From: Sporomusa sp.
Lineage (GTDB): Bacteria; Bacillota_C; Negativicutes; Sporomusales; Sporomusaceae
Length of the DNA stretch: 8,545 nucleotides
Assembly (NCBI GenBank): GCA_029256645.1
Contig: JAQSXM010000118.1
Coordinates: forward strand, 1-8,545
Direction: 5' to 3'
The notes beneath the pieces were generated by a model. That model did no database searches, was not told where the DNA came from, and saw nothing but the letters and a program-made list of their open reading frames with translations. This document shows, in pieces, positions 1 through 6,874 of the stretch. The translations under genes were made by a program, and so were the position numbers. Within the stretch, counting starts at the first letter, position 1; the number at the start of each line of letters is the position of its first letter.

Positions 1-4
1 CAAA

Positions 5-649
5 TTAGCCGATCTGAGCAACATGTTGCACAGGATAGCCCAGAGCCGCTAAACGATCAGTCAACGTTTTTACATCATTAATCTCGGCCCGAATAACCAC
101 CTCATACTGACCATCCTCAGCCGGAAAGCTAACAAAGCTGCCAATACTGACACCTTGCTCCTTAAATACACCGGAAATATCGTTAATAACACCTAATCGG
201 TCCGGTACAATCAGGCTCAGACGGGTTTTGCCCTGAGGCAATCCCATCGCATCAACAAAAGCCTTAAATATATCGGTTTCTGTCAGTATGCCGACAACAG
301 CCTGATTGGCGTCAACAGCGATTAACCCACCGATTTTATTGTTGTACATTAAGAGCGCCGCTTCTTCCACAGTGGCATCCGCGCTTATTGTCAAGACCTT
401 CCTGGTCATAATGTCTTTTACCTGCATCTTAGCCAAGAGATAGTTTAGTTCAAACACGGATAGCGACGTCGCTGGCGAAGCCGACACTTCCCTGAGGTCT
501 CGATCAGTGACAATACCAACCAGCTTGCCATTGTCTACCACCGGCAAGCGGCGGAATTTGTTGCTGCGCATAATCTGCAGCGCATCCACAATAGTCATGG
601 CTGACGTAATAGTAGTGGGGTTGGCTGTCATTCGTTTGGATACGATCAT
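5..649 (-). CDS. CBS-CBS-ACT domain regulatory protein, AcuB-like
   Basis: The 214-residue cytoplasmic protein has no catalytic domain. It carries two CBS repeats, about residues 6-57 (ending GIVTDRD, 45-51) and 79-132 (ending GILTETD, 120-126), then an ACT domain from about 143 (LSLIVPDRLGVI). CBS pairs usually bind adenine nucleotides and ACT domains usually bind amino acids, so a sensor role is likely. This order and size match the Bacillus AcuB type. The ATG at 649 follows an AGGGGA site at 666-661 with a rather long 11-nt spacing; an ATG 8 nt upstream (657) is in another frame and hits a stop at once. The gene lies 73 nt after livF on the same strand with no terminator between, so it is probably the last visible gene of the transporter operon. 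A link to amino-acid uptake is inferred from this position and the ACT domain; its partner is unknown. Confidence 0.9.
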   Translation of the reverse strand: MIVSKRMTANPTTITSAMTIVDALQIMRSNKFRRLPVVDNGKLVGIVTDRDLREVSASPATSLSVFELNYLLAKMQVKDIMTRKVLTISADATVEEAALLMYNNKIGGLIAVDANQAVVGILTETDIFKAFVDAMGLPQGKTRLSLIVPDRLGVINDISGVFKEQGVSIGSFVSFPAEDGQYEVVIRAEINDVKTLTDRLAALGYPVQHVAQIG

Positions 650-679
650 AGCATAACACTTCCCCTACATATTTATTGT

Positions 680-708
680 TTAAGAACATCGCAAATGGGC
701 CTTCTTAA
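680..708 (-). repeat. short inverted repeat between livF and the CBS-ACT gene
   Basis: TTAAGAA at 680-686 pairs exactly with TTCTTAA at 702-708 around a 15-nt loop. It sits 14 nt after the livF stop. No U-tract follows on the minus strand and the stem is A/T-rich, so it is not a convincing terminator; it could be a weak processing or pausing hairpin, or chance. Confidence 0.4.
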
Positions 709-722
709 GCACTCGCCTGTTA

Positions 723-1433
723 TTATCCGCCCAGATATGCTTTTCTGATCTCTTCACTTGCAGCCAGTTCTTTAGCATCACCTGACAAGATAATACGTCC
801 GGTCTCCAGCACATAGGCTTTATTGGCAATAGACAGTGCCATATGAGCATTCTGCTCAACCAAAAGAATGGTAGTACCTGTCTGATTGATGTCTTTAATA
901 ATCGAAAATATCTCTTTTACTAAGAGCGGAGCCAAGCCCATAGAGGGTTCATCCAGAAGCAGAATCCGCGGACGGCTCATAAGCGCGCGGCCCATCGCCA
1001 GCATCTGCTGTTCACCGCCTGACAGCGTACCGGAGAGCTGGCTACGCCGTTCGCCCAGACGAGGGAAACGGGCAAATACGTTATCCATATCTGCTTTAAT
1101 CTCTTTGGTATCAGAACGAAGATATGCGCCTAATTCCAGGTTCTCAAGTACCGACATATGTGCAAATACGCGGCGCCCTTCAGGTACTTGCGATATACCT
1201 AGTTTAACAATATTCTGCGCAGGCACGCCGGCAATATTTTGTCCCTCAAAAGCAATCTGCCCTGTTTTAGGTTTTAGGAGACCGGAGATAGTCCGGAGTG
1301 TAGTACTTTTGCCTGCACCGTTAGCGCCAATCAGTGTAACGATCTCGCCCTGATTTACCTCAACACTGATCCCTTTTAGCGCATGAATGGCACCATAATA
1401 TACATTAATGTTATCAACTTTTAACATAACCAT
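723..1433 (-). CDS. livF: Branched-chain amino acid ABC transporter ATP-binding protein LivF
   Basis: This is the second ATPase of the importer; with LivG it drives transport through LivH/LivM at the inner face of the membrane. The 236 residues show Walker A GANGAGKS (36-43), Q-loop Gln82 in SQVPEGRR, signature LSGGEQQ (137-143) and Walker B ILLLDEP (157-163). The residue after the next strand is Gln194 (LVEQN) where most ABC ATPases have the switch His; this is normal for LivF. The C-terminus ending in AYLGG is also typical. The ATG at 1433 is chosen over a second in-frame ATG at 1427 because an AGGAGG site at 1447-1442 lies 8 nt upstream. That site is inside the end of livG, whose stop is 3 nt away, so translation is probably coupled. 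Confidence 0.97.
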   Translation of the reverse strand: MVMLKVDNINVYYGAIHALKGISVEVNQGEIVTLIGANGAGKSTTLRTISGLLKPKTGQIAFEGQNIAGVPAQNIVKLGISQVPEGRRVFAHMSVLENLELGAYLRSDTKEIKADMDNVFARFPRLGERRSQLSGTLSGGEQQMLAMGRALMSRPRILLLDEPSMGLAPLLVKEIFSIIKDINQTGTTILLVEQNAHMALSIANKAYVLETGRIILSGDAKELAASEEIRKAYLGG

Positions 1434-1436
1434 GAT

Positions 1437-2201
1437 CTAAACCTCCTCACCGAGGTAGGCCTCGATAACCCGTGGATTATTTTTAATTTCCTGTGGCGTT
1501 CCTTGAGCGATTATGCTGCCATAATCAAGTACATAGATCCGCTCACATACCCCCATAACCAGGCTCATATCGTGTTCAATCAACAGGATCGTCAGGTTAA
1601 ACTCATTTTTGATCCAGCGAATCATTTCCATAAGCTGCTGCGTCTCCTGCGGATTCATCCCTGCTGCCGGTTCATCTAAAAGCAGCAATTTAGGCTGGGC
1701 TGCCAGCGCCCGTGCGATCTCCAGGCGGCGCTGCTCACCATAGGGCAGGTTTTTAGCAATTTCATCTTTTTTATCAACCAATTGAAAGATTTCTAAAAAC
1801 CGAATGGCCTTTTCTTCAATCTCAGCTTCTTCAGCGTGATAGCCGCCAATACGGAAGAAGGACGCCAGCAAGCCGTACTTTACGTGAAAATGATATGCAA
1901 TCTTAACATTGTCAAGTACGGTAAGATCAGCAAACAACCTGATATTCTGGAACGTACGGGCAATACCCTTCTGAGTAATCTGGTATGGTTTGAGACCGAC
2001 AACACTTTTGCCGTCAAACTCAATTTGGCCTTCGGTAGGTTCATATACCCCGGTTAAAAGGTTAAACGCCGTTGTCTTGCCGGCACCGTTAGGCCCGATG
2101 AGACCAACCAACTCGCCAGGAGCAATTTCAATGTCGAAATTAGAAACCGCCCGAAGGCCGCCGAAAACTTTCGATAGCTTAGTTGCCTTGAGTAGAGCCA
2201 T
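1437..2201 (-). CDS. livG: Branched-chain amino acid ABC transporter ATP-binding protein LivG
   Basis: This is the first ATPase subunit of the importer, 254 residues. Visible motifs in order are Walker A GPNGAGKT (36-43), Q-loop Gln85 in ARTFQNIRLF, the LivG-type signature LPYGEQRR (152-159), Walker B LLLLDEP (172-178) and switch His210 in LIEHD. The insert around residues 102-125 before the helical subdomain is usual for LivG and separates it from the shorter LivF. The ATG at 2201 has a near-perfect AGGAGG site at 2215-2210, 8 nt upstream, which lies inside livM. The first 23 nt overlap the end of livM in another frame, so the two are probably coupled. LivG keeps the His that LivF lacks, so the two ATP sites of the heterodimer are likely not equivalent. 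Confidence 0.97.
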   Translation of the reverse strand: MALLKATKLSKVFGGLRAVSNFDIEIAPGELVGLIGPNGAGKTTAFNLLTGVYEPTEGQIEFDGKSVVGLKPYQITQKGIARTFQNIRLFADLTVLDNVKIAYHFHVKYGLLASFFRIGGYHAEEAEIEEKAIRFLEIFQLVDKKDEIAKNLPYGEQRRLEIARALAAQPKLLLLDEPAAGMNPQETQQLMEMIRWIKNEFNLTILLIEHDMSLVMGVCERIYVLDYGSIIAQGTPQEIKNNPRVIEAYLGEEV

Positions 2202-3147
2202 GTTTCTTACCTCCTGTCAAGCGGCCTAACATCTTCAGGCTTAATTCTTTATTGCCAAACAAGCCCTGTGGCCGGTACAGCATCAAAATAATAAGCATTA
2301 GCGAGTATATAATCATCCGCCACTCGGGATAGCTAGCCAGCGCTGCCGACACAAAGGTCAGCAGAATCGCTGCGGTAATGCTGCCGGAGATGCTGCCAAG
2401 GCCCCCTAATACCACCATTGTCAAGATATCGAATGACTTCATAAAAGTAAAAGATGCCGGATGGGCAATATAAAAGTAATGTGCAAACAGGGAACCGGCC
2501 ACACCGGCAAAAGCTGCTCCGATAGTAAAGGCCAAAACCTTGTATTTTGTTGTATCAACCCCCATGGCTTCGGCAGCAATTTCGTTTTCACGGATGGAAA
2601 TACACGCCCGCCCATGGGTTGAATCAATAAAGTTTTTAATGACAAACACGGTAAACACCGTAATTGCAAACACCCAGGTAAAGTCGGTATAACGGGGGAT
2701 ACCCATAAATCCTGACGCACCACCAACATAGGAAATGTTTAGAATACAAATCCGGATGATTTCGCCAAGTCCCAAGGTCGCAATGGCCAGATAATCGCCA
2801 TTTAAGCGCAATGTCGGGAGTCCTATCGCAAACCCCAAAGACCCGGCGGCAATTGCGCCACCAAGAATAGCAGCAATAAACGGCAACTGCAGCTTTACTG
2901 TGAGTACTGCGCTTAAATATGCGCCAACAGCCATAAAACCAGCATGCCCAATAGAGAATTGGCCGGTAAATCCGTTAATAAGGTTCAGGCTTACTGCCAG
3001 AATAATATTAATGCCAATTAAAATAATATTAAGCTGCCAGAACGGACCAATCACCTCAGCTAATATCAGACCTTGAATAACGGCGTAAGCCACTATACAG
3101 GCCACTAACCCCATAATATCTGTCTTAGTTTTTCCTCGTAAATTCAT
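2179..3147 (-). CDS. livM: Branched-chain amino acid ABC transporter permease LivM
   Basis: This integral membrane subunit, 322 residues, pairs with LivH to form the translocation path. The sequence is mostly hydrophobic segments, with the family motif LNLINGFTGQFSIGHAGF (55-72), a charged cytoplasmic loop at about 176-203 (HGRACISIRENEIAAEAMG) expected to contact the ATPase, and the conserved LGGLGSISG (247-255) near the C-terminus. The tail after YRPQGLFG (291-298) is short and basic. The ATG at 3147 has an AGGTGA site at 3159-3154 that overlaps the livH stop; the gap to livH is 10 nt. The 3' end runs 23 nt into livG. I see no damage or unusual length. Confidence 0.96.
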   Translation of the reverse strand: MNLRGKTKTDIMGLVACIVAYAVIQGLILAEVIGPFWQLNIILIGINIILAVSLNLINGFTGQFSIGHAGFMAVGAYLSAVLTVKLQLPFIAAILGGAIAAGSLGFAIGLPTLRLNGDYLAIATLGLGEIIRICILNISYVGGASGFMGIPRYTDFTWVFAITVFTVFVIKNFIDSTHGRACISIRENEIAAEAMGVDTTKYKVLAFTIGAAFAGVAGSLFAHYFYIAHPASFTFMKSFDILTMVVLGGLGSISGSITAAILLTFVSAALASYPEWRMIIYSLMLIILMLYRPQGLFGNKELSLKMLGRLTGGKKHGSTQGN

Positions 3148-3157
3148 GGCCTGTCAC

Positions 3158-4054
3158 CTACACTTTCTCCCGGATATTTTTACCCAAGAGACCAGTCGGT
3201 CTCCATAGCAGGATAATAATCAGAATCCCAAACGCCACTGCATCCCGGAAGGTTGAAGACCAGAATCCGCTGACCAAAGCTTCAATGACTCCAAGAATGG
3301 TACCACCAAGCATAGCACCGGGAATGCTGCCGATACCGCCTAGTACTGCAGCAACGAAGGCTTTAAGGCCAGGCATAATTCCCATCAATGGGTCAATTGA
3401 GTTGTAGTAAACACCAACAAGCACACCAGCTGCAGCAGCCAGCGCTGAGCCAATACCAAAGGTAAAGGAGATTACCCGGTCAACGTCAATACCCATAAGC
3501 CGGGCAGCATCTGTGTCAAAAGACACAGCCCGCATTGCTTTACCCATTTTGGTTTGGTGTACGACATAGGTCAGAATGACCATTAATAGCAGGGATACCA
3601 CTAAAATAATAACTTGCTGACTGTTAATCACCAGACCCCAGACATTATATATCTCAGCATTAAAAACCGCCGGGAAGGTCCGCGGCTGAGGTGACACCAG
3701 CAGCATTCCGCCATACTCTAAGAATAGCGATACGCCAATAGCCGCGATTAGGATCGCAATCTTGGGCGCACTCCTTAGAGGTCTGTAAGCTATTTTTTCA
3801 ATTGCCATACCGATAACAGCAGCAGCGGCCATTGAAAAAATCAGCGCCGGAACAAATGAAAACTTCAATACAGATGTGGCAAAAAAACCCGCATAGGCGC
3901 CCACCATGTATATGTCTCCATGGGCGAAATTGATCAGCCTGATTATACCGTAAACCATGGTATAACCCAGCGCAATGAGCGCATAAATGCTGCCCAGGGA
4001 AATACCATTTATTAATTGCTGGCCAAATTGTACGATTAAGCTTGAGGAATCCAA
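3158..4054 (-). CDS. livH: Branched-chain amino acid ABC transporter permease LivH
   Basis: This integral membrane subunit, 298 residues, is the partner of LivM. Diagnostic segments are LGYTMVYGIIRLINFAHGD (29-47), the cytoplasmic ATPase-contact loop around 168-193 (GKAMRAVSFDTDAARLMG) and LGGIGSIPGAMLGG (238-251), followed by the usual WRPTGLLGK end. The start is a TTG at 4054. It is supported by an AGGGG site at 4067-4063, 8 nt upstream, and because the family's N-terminus begins just here; an ATG at 4074 is in another frame. The gene lies 109 nt after the binding-protein gene, the widest gap within the transporter genes, and that gap holds a hairpin and a possible promoter. The weak start codon may lower permease synthesis relative to the binding protein. 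Confidence 0.96.
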   Translation of the reverse strand: MDSSSLIVQFGQQLINGISLGSIYALIALGYTMVYGIIRLINFAHGDIYMVGAYAGFFATSVLKFSFVPALIFSMAAAAVIGMAIEKIAYRPLRSAPKIAILIAAIGVSLFLEYGGMLLVSPQPRTFPAVFNAEIYNVWGLVINSQQVIILVVSLLLMVILTYVVHQTKMGKAMRAVSFDTDAARLMGIDVDRVISFTFGIGSALAAAAGVLVGVYYNSIDPLMGIMPGLKAFVAAVLGGIGSIPGAMLGGTILGVIEALVSGFWSSTFRDAVAFGILIIILLWRPTGLLGKNIREKV

Positions 4055-4060
4055 TGCGCT

Positions 4061-4067
4061 CTCCCCT
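4061..4067 (-). promoter_or_regulatory. ribosome binding site deciding the TTG start of livH
   Basis: The purine run AGGGGAG lies 6-8 nt upstream of the TTG at 4054. There is no in-frame ATG with a comparable site, so it fixes the non-ATG start. Confidence 0.65.
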
Positions 4068-4086
4068 CTCCATTTCAGAAAATATT

Positions 4087-4115
4087 ATTATATGTTGAAG
4101 GGCCAAATTGGTCCA
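4087..4115 (-). promoter_or_regulatory. possible internal sigma-A promoter for livHMGF
   Basis: On the minus strand TGGACC (4115-4110, 4 of 6 matches to TTGACA) is separated by 17 nt from a perfect TATAAT (4092-4087). The bases after the -10 (AATATTT) are the same as at the promoter at 7113-7084. Transcription would begin near 4080 and give a leader of about 26 nt to livH. The -35 is mediocre and the region is A/T-rich, so this is a candidate only. Confidence 0.4.
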
Positions 4116-4117
4116 GA

Positions 4118-4142
4118 TAGCCGGGATTGATTATCCCGGCTA
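4118..4142 (-). repeat. stable intergenic hairpin without a U-tract, between the binding protein and livH
   Basis: TAGCCGGGAT (4118-4127) pairs perfectly with ATCCCGGCTA (4133-4142) around a 5-nt loop, a G/C-rich 10-bp stem located 21 nt after the binding-protein stop. The minus strand continues TCTGGACC with no run of T, so it is not a standard intrinsic terminator. Hairpins at this place in binding-protein/permease operons commonly stabilise the upstream message against 3' decay, giving more binding protein than permease; that role here is inferred. Confidence 0.7.
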
Positions 4143-4163
4143 CAGGGAACAACGCACCCTTAA

Positions 4164-5348
4164 TTAGGGATTTACCTTCTCTTTAAAGGTTTGCTTGCCG
4201 TCTTTCATTTCAATGATGACAGCACTCTTAACCGGATCATGGGTAGCATTAAAGGTAATTAAACCTGATACTGCCTGATAATCTTTAGTTTTAGCCAATT
4301 CATCTTTAATCTTCACAGGATCTGCACTATTGGCCCGTTTCATAGCCTCGATCACCATCATGGTGGCGTCATAGGATAATGCGGCAAAAGCGTCAGGCGT
4401 CTGATTGTATTCTTTCTTATAGGCTTCAACAAAAGTTTTTACTGCAGGACTATTATCATCAGGCGAATAGTGATTGCTAAAGAAGCTGTTGTTTAAAGCC
4501 TGAGCGCCGCCGATTTCCGGCAACTTAGCGGAGTCCCAGCCATCGCCGCCCAGGAATGGAACTGTAAGACCAAGCTCACGGGCTTGTTTAATAATCATAC
4601 CTACTTCCTGATAATAACCTGGCACAAACACTACATCAGGGTTTTGGGCCTTAATCTTGGTCAGGGTAGATTTGAAATCAGTGTCTTTCGCCAAATAGGC
4701 TTCACTTGACACAATTGTGCCGCCATTTTTCTCAAAAGTTTCTTTAAAGAACTGGCCTAAGCCTTTAGCATAGTCACTGGAATTATCAATATATATAGCA
4801 GCGGTTTTAGCTTTAAGCGATTTTTGGGCAAATGAGGCCATTACCGAGCCCTGGAACGGATCAATAAAGGCAGCCCGGAAATTAAAGTCGCGCACCTTGC
4901 CGCTGTTAGGATCAACAGTCACTTTAGGGTTCGATGCAGTCGGGCTGATAGCCAGCACCTTGTTATCGGCATTAACCTGAGCTGCTGCAATAACGCTGGA
5001 AGAAGCAATAGGGGCTATAACAGCCACCACTTTATCCTGAGTTACAAGCTTTTGCATGGCATTGGCCGCCTCAGCTGCTTCACTCTTATTATCTGCTACA
5101 ACTAAAGCAAGCTGTTTACCGAGAACACCACCTTTGGCATTCACTTCTTTTATAGCTAATTTAGCAGCATTGGTCGCCGACTGGCCAAAAGTGGCATTGC
5201 CGCCAGTCATCTCCAGGTTAGCGCCGAGCTTGATTACGTCTGACTGCTGGCCACCACTACCGCTGCCGCCGCAGCCTGCAATGAGTCCAGCCACCATAAG
5301 TACACTTACTGTTACACTTACTAACTTCGTAAATCTTGTTTTTGACAT
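4164..5348 (-). CDS. livJ: Branched-chain amino acid ABC transporter substrate-binding lipoprotein, operon-linked copy
   Basis: This is an extracytoplasmic binding protein of the LivJ/LivK family (type I periplasmic fold), 394 residues, that would deliver an aliphatic amino acid to LivHM. The N-terminus has a basic start, a hydrophobic stretch and the lipobox LIAGC (22-26), so Cys26 should be lipidated. The Gly/Ser linker leads into LGANLEMTGG. Residues lining up with the amino-acid contacts of LivJ are Ser116-118, Thr137-Ala-Ser139, Tyr193, Tyr245 and Asp269. I chose the ATG at 5348: a GGGAGGGG site lies 5 nt upstream at 5361-5354, and the TTG that would extend the frame to 5363 overlaps that site. 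It has its own promoter and leader and is followed by livHMGF. It is clearly paralogous to the gene at 5696-6874. Whether it corresponds to J or K cannot be decided from sequence. Confidence 0.95.
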   Translation of the reverse strand: MSKTRFTKLVSVTVSVLMVAGLIAGCGGSGSGGQQSDVIKLGANLEMTGGNATFGQSATNAAKLAIKEVNAKGGVLGKQLALVVADNKSEAAEAANAMQKLVTQDKVVAVIAPIASSSVIAAAQVNADNKVLAISPTASNPKVTVDPNSGKVRDFNFRAAFIDPFQGSVMASFAQKSLKAKTAAIYIDNSSDYAKGLGQFFKETFEKNGGTIVSSEAYLAKDTDFKSTLTKIKAQNPDVVFVPGYYQEVGMIIKQARELGLTVPFLGGDGWDSAKLPEIGGAQALNNSFFSNHYSPDDNSPAVKTFVEAYKKEYNQTPDAFAALSYDATMMVIEAMKRANSADPVKIKDELAKTKDYQAVSGLITFNATHDPVKSAVIIEMKDGKQTFKEKVNP

Positions 5349-5508
5349 GGTTTCCCCTCCCAATTATCAAAACTGGATACCGTGGTGCAAACATCGCATG
5401 TACAGTATCGCCCCCTTACATTGAGATCCAAACACCCGCAAAGGTTACAGACCTCAACTGTTGTTAGTACTTTCGTGTCCACCAACAACAACTACTTGTT
5501 TCGCATAC
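5349..5508 (-). promoter_or_regulatory. long structured 5' leader of the binding-protein/livHMGF operon
   Basis: Between the predicted start site near 5508 and the ATG at 5348 lie about 160 nt with no convincing reading frame. A hairpin is visible: 5490-5480 pairs with 5469-5459 (11 bp including two G-U pairs) around a 10-nt loop. Weaker pairs GATAC/GTATC flank the later part. I recognise no known riboswitch or T-box motif, and no U-tract terminator precedes the gene. The length suggests post-transcriptional control, but no ligand can be named. Confidence 0.45.
5354..5361 (-). promoter_or_regulatory. ribosome binding site deciding the ATG start at 5348
   Basis: GGGAGGGG ends 5 nt before the ATG at 5348. 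It excludes the in-frame TTG at 5363, which would place the site inside the coding sequence. Confidence 0.8.
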
Positions 5509-5514
5509 AGTGTA

Positions 5515-5543
5515 ATTATAGGGGCCTTGTCCATCTCTGTCAA
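5515..5543 (-). promoter_or_regulatory. consensus sigma-A promoter of the binding-protein/livHMGF operon
   Basis: On the minus strand a perfect TTGACA (5543-5538) and a perfect TATAAT (5520-5515) are separated by the ideal 17 nt. It lies 68 nt beyond the terminator of the upstream gene and faces the binding-protein gene. Transcription should start near 5508. A promoter this close to consensus implies strong basal activity, so control by a repressor or by the leader is likely. Confidence 0.88.
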
Positions 5544-5553
5544 TACTTCCAGC

Positions 5554-5570
5554 ACAGTACATCTAACTGT
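5554..5570. repeat. inverted repeat just upstream of the -35, possible operator
   Basis: ACAGT and ACTGT form a perfect inverted repeat with 7 nt between (5554-5558 and 5566-5570), ending 10 nt upstream of the -35 box. The half sites are only 5 bp, so chance is possible; a regulator site is a guess based on position. Confidence 0.25.
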
Positions 5571-5610
5571 TTGTCCACACAGGGGAGACTTTGGTTGTCT
5601 TATTCTTATT

Positions 5611-5641
5611 AAAAAGGGATAAGGCCTTGGCCTTACCCCTT
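5611..5641 (-). terminator. intrinsic terminator of the upstream binding-protein gene
   Basis: On the minus strand 5641-5629 pairs with 5626-5614 (13 bp, one G-U pair) around a very short loop that would open to 4 nt. It is followed by TTTTT then AATAAG. It lies 54 nt after the stop at 5696 and upstream of the promoter at 5543-5515, so it separates the two binding-protein genes into different transcripts. Confidence 0.85.
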
Positions 5642-5695
5642 GCACTGCATTGTACACTGGTAGAGTTCATTACCACTTATTTACTTATTGAAGGG

Positions 5696-6874
5696 TTAGG
5701 GATTAATCTTTTCTTTAAAGGATTGCTTACCATCTTTCATCTCGATTACTACAGCACTCTTTACCGGATTATGGTTAGCATCAAGGGTCAGGATACCTGT
5801 GCTTACTTGCAGGTTTTTGGTTTGTTCCAGTGCATCGCGGATTTTAGCCGGATCAGCGCTGCCTGCGCGTTTGATTGCATCGATAATCACTAGCCCGGAG
5901 TCATAGCCAAGGGCAGCCAAAGCGCTAGGCTCTTGGCCATATTCTTTTTTGTAGGCTTCTACAAATTTTACAATGTTAGGATCTTTATCCTGTGAGGAGT
6001 AGTGATTGCTGAAGAAACCGTTGTTGAGCGGAGCAGCGCCGGCAATATCTACCAGCTTGCTGTCATCCCAGCCGTCAGTACCTAACAAAGGAATGGTAAT
6101 ACCAAGTTCACGGGCCTGTTTAACAATCTTGCCTACTTCTTCATAATAAGCCGGGATAAAGATTACGTCAGGATTAGTGGCCTTAATCTTAGTCAGAGTA
6201 GCTTTAAAGTCAGTATCTTTCTGTAAGAAGCCTTCTTTAGCTACAATCTTGCCGCCGCCTTGAGTAAAAGCAGCCTCGAAAACGTCAGCAAGTCCTTTAG
6301 AGTAATCGGAGCTGTTATCAATATAAATTGCGGCAGTTTTTGCTTTTACCGATTTGCTGGCAAAGTCAGACATTACTTTGCCTTGGAAGGGATCAATAAA
6401 GCAGGCGCGGAAAGCATAAGGCCGTACATTTCCATTATCAACGGTTACTTTAGGATTGGTTGCGGTAGCAGTAAGTACCGGAACTTTATTATCTTGTGCA
6501 ATTTGCAGGGTAGCCAGCACATTAGAGCTGGATACAGGGCCTAGCACAGCTACTACTTTATCTTGAGTTATCAGTTTAGTAATCGCATTAGCAGCCTCTG
6601 CTGGTTCTGATTTATTGTCAGCGACTACAAAAGTAAGCTGTTTTCCCAATACACCACCAGCTGCATTGGCTTCTTTAAATGCCAGTTTAATGCCATTGGC
6701 TGTTTGATTGCCAAAATTGGCAATCCCGCCAGTCATTTCAAAATTACCACCAATTTTAATATCTTTGGCATCAGCAGGTTTTGATGACGACGAACCGCCG
6801 CAGCCTGCCACAAGACCAGCCAGCATGGTAAGCGCTACTGCTAAACCGACAAACGTTAACCACTTTTTACTCAC
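5696..6874 (-). CDS. livJ: Branched-chain amino acid ABC transporter substrate-binding lipoprotein, separately transcribed copy
   Basis: This is a second LivJ/LivK-family binding protein, 392 residues. The signal peptide ends in lipobox LVAGC (21-25), so Cys25 should anchor it as a lipoprotein. A Ser/Gly/Lys linker leads into IGGNFEMTGG. Probable amino-acid contacts are Ser115-117, Thr137-Ala-Thr139, Tyr191, Tyr243 and Asp267. The GTG at 6874 is chosen because a GAGGG site sits 8 nt upstream (6887-6883) and it gives a normal signal peptide (MSKKW); the longer frame from a GTG at 6928 would add 18 charged residues unlike an export signal. By eye it is well over half identical to the protein encoded at 4164-5348, so a tandem duplication is likely. 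It has its own promoter, leader and terminator and no dedicated permease, so it presumably shares LivHMGF. Confidence 0.94.
   Translation of the reverse strand: MSKKWLTFVGLAVALTMLAGLVAGCGGSSSSKPADAKDIKIGGNFEMTGGIANFGNQTANGIKLAFKEANAAGGVLGKQLTFVVADNKSEPAEAANAITKLITQDKVVAVLGPVSSSNVLATLQIAQDNKVPVLTATATNPKVTVDNGNVRPYAFRACFIDPFQGKVMSDFASKSVKAKTAAIYIDNSSDYSKGLADVFEAAFTQGGGKIVAKEGFLQKDTDFKATLTKIKATNPDVIFIPAYYEEVGKIVKQARELGITIPLLGTDGWDDSKLVDIAGAAPLNNGFFSNHYSSQDKDPNIVKFVEAYKKEYGQEPSALAALGYDSGLVIIDAIKRAGSADPAKIRDALEQTKNLQVSTGILTLDANHNPVKSAVVIEMKDGKQSFKEKINP

Noticed and set aside
665..693. Promoter for the CBS-ACT gene (TTGCGA-17-TATGTA)
   Set aside because: Only 4 of 6 and 3 of 6 matches, with no supporting element; the gene is more simply read through from livF.
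886..1353. Plus-strand open frames opposite livF, livG and other genes
   Set aside because: They are antisense shadows of well-supported conserved genes, with no ribosome sites or recognisable domains.
5361..5377. CodY-like box near the ribosome site (AGTTTTGATAATTGG)
   Set aside because: It has about five mismatches to the CodY consensus and lies next to the start codon in an A/T-rich stretch; too weak to call.
5349..5508. T-box leader for a branched-chain amino acid operon
   Set aside because: I could not find the conserved T-box sequence (AGGGUGGNACCGCG type) or a terminator/antiterminator pair with a U-tract before the gene.
5349..5695. Extra small genes in the gap between the two binding-protein genes
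   Set aside because: Open frames here on both strands run across the terminator, promoter and leader, and show no ribosome site or protein-like composition.
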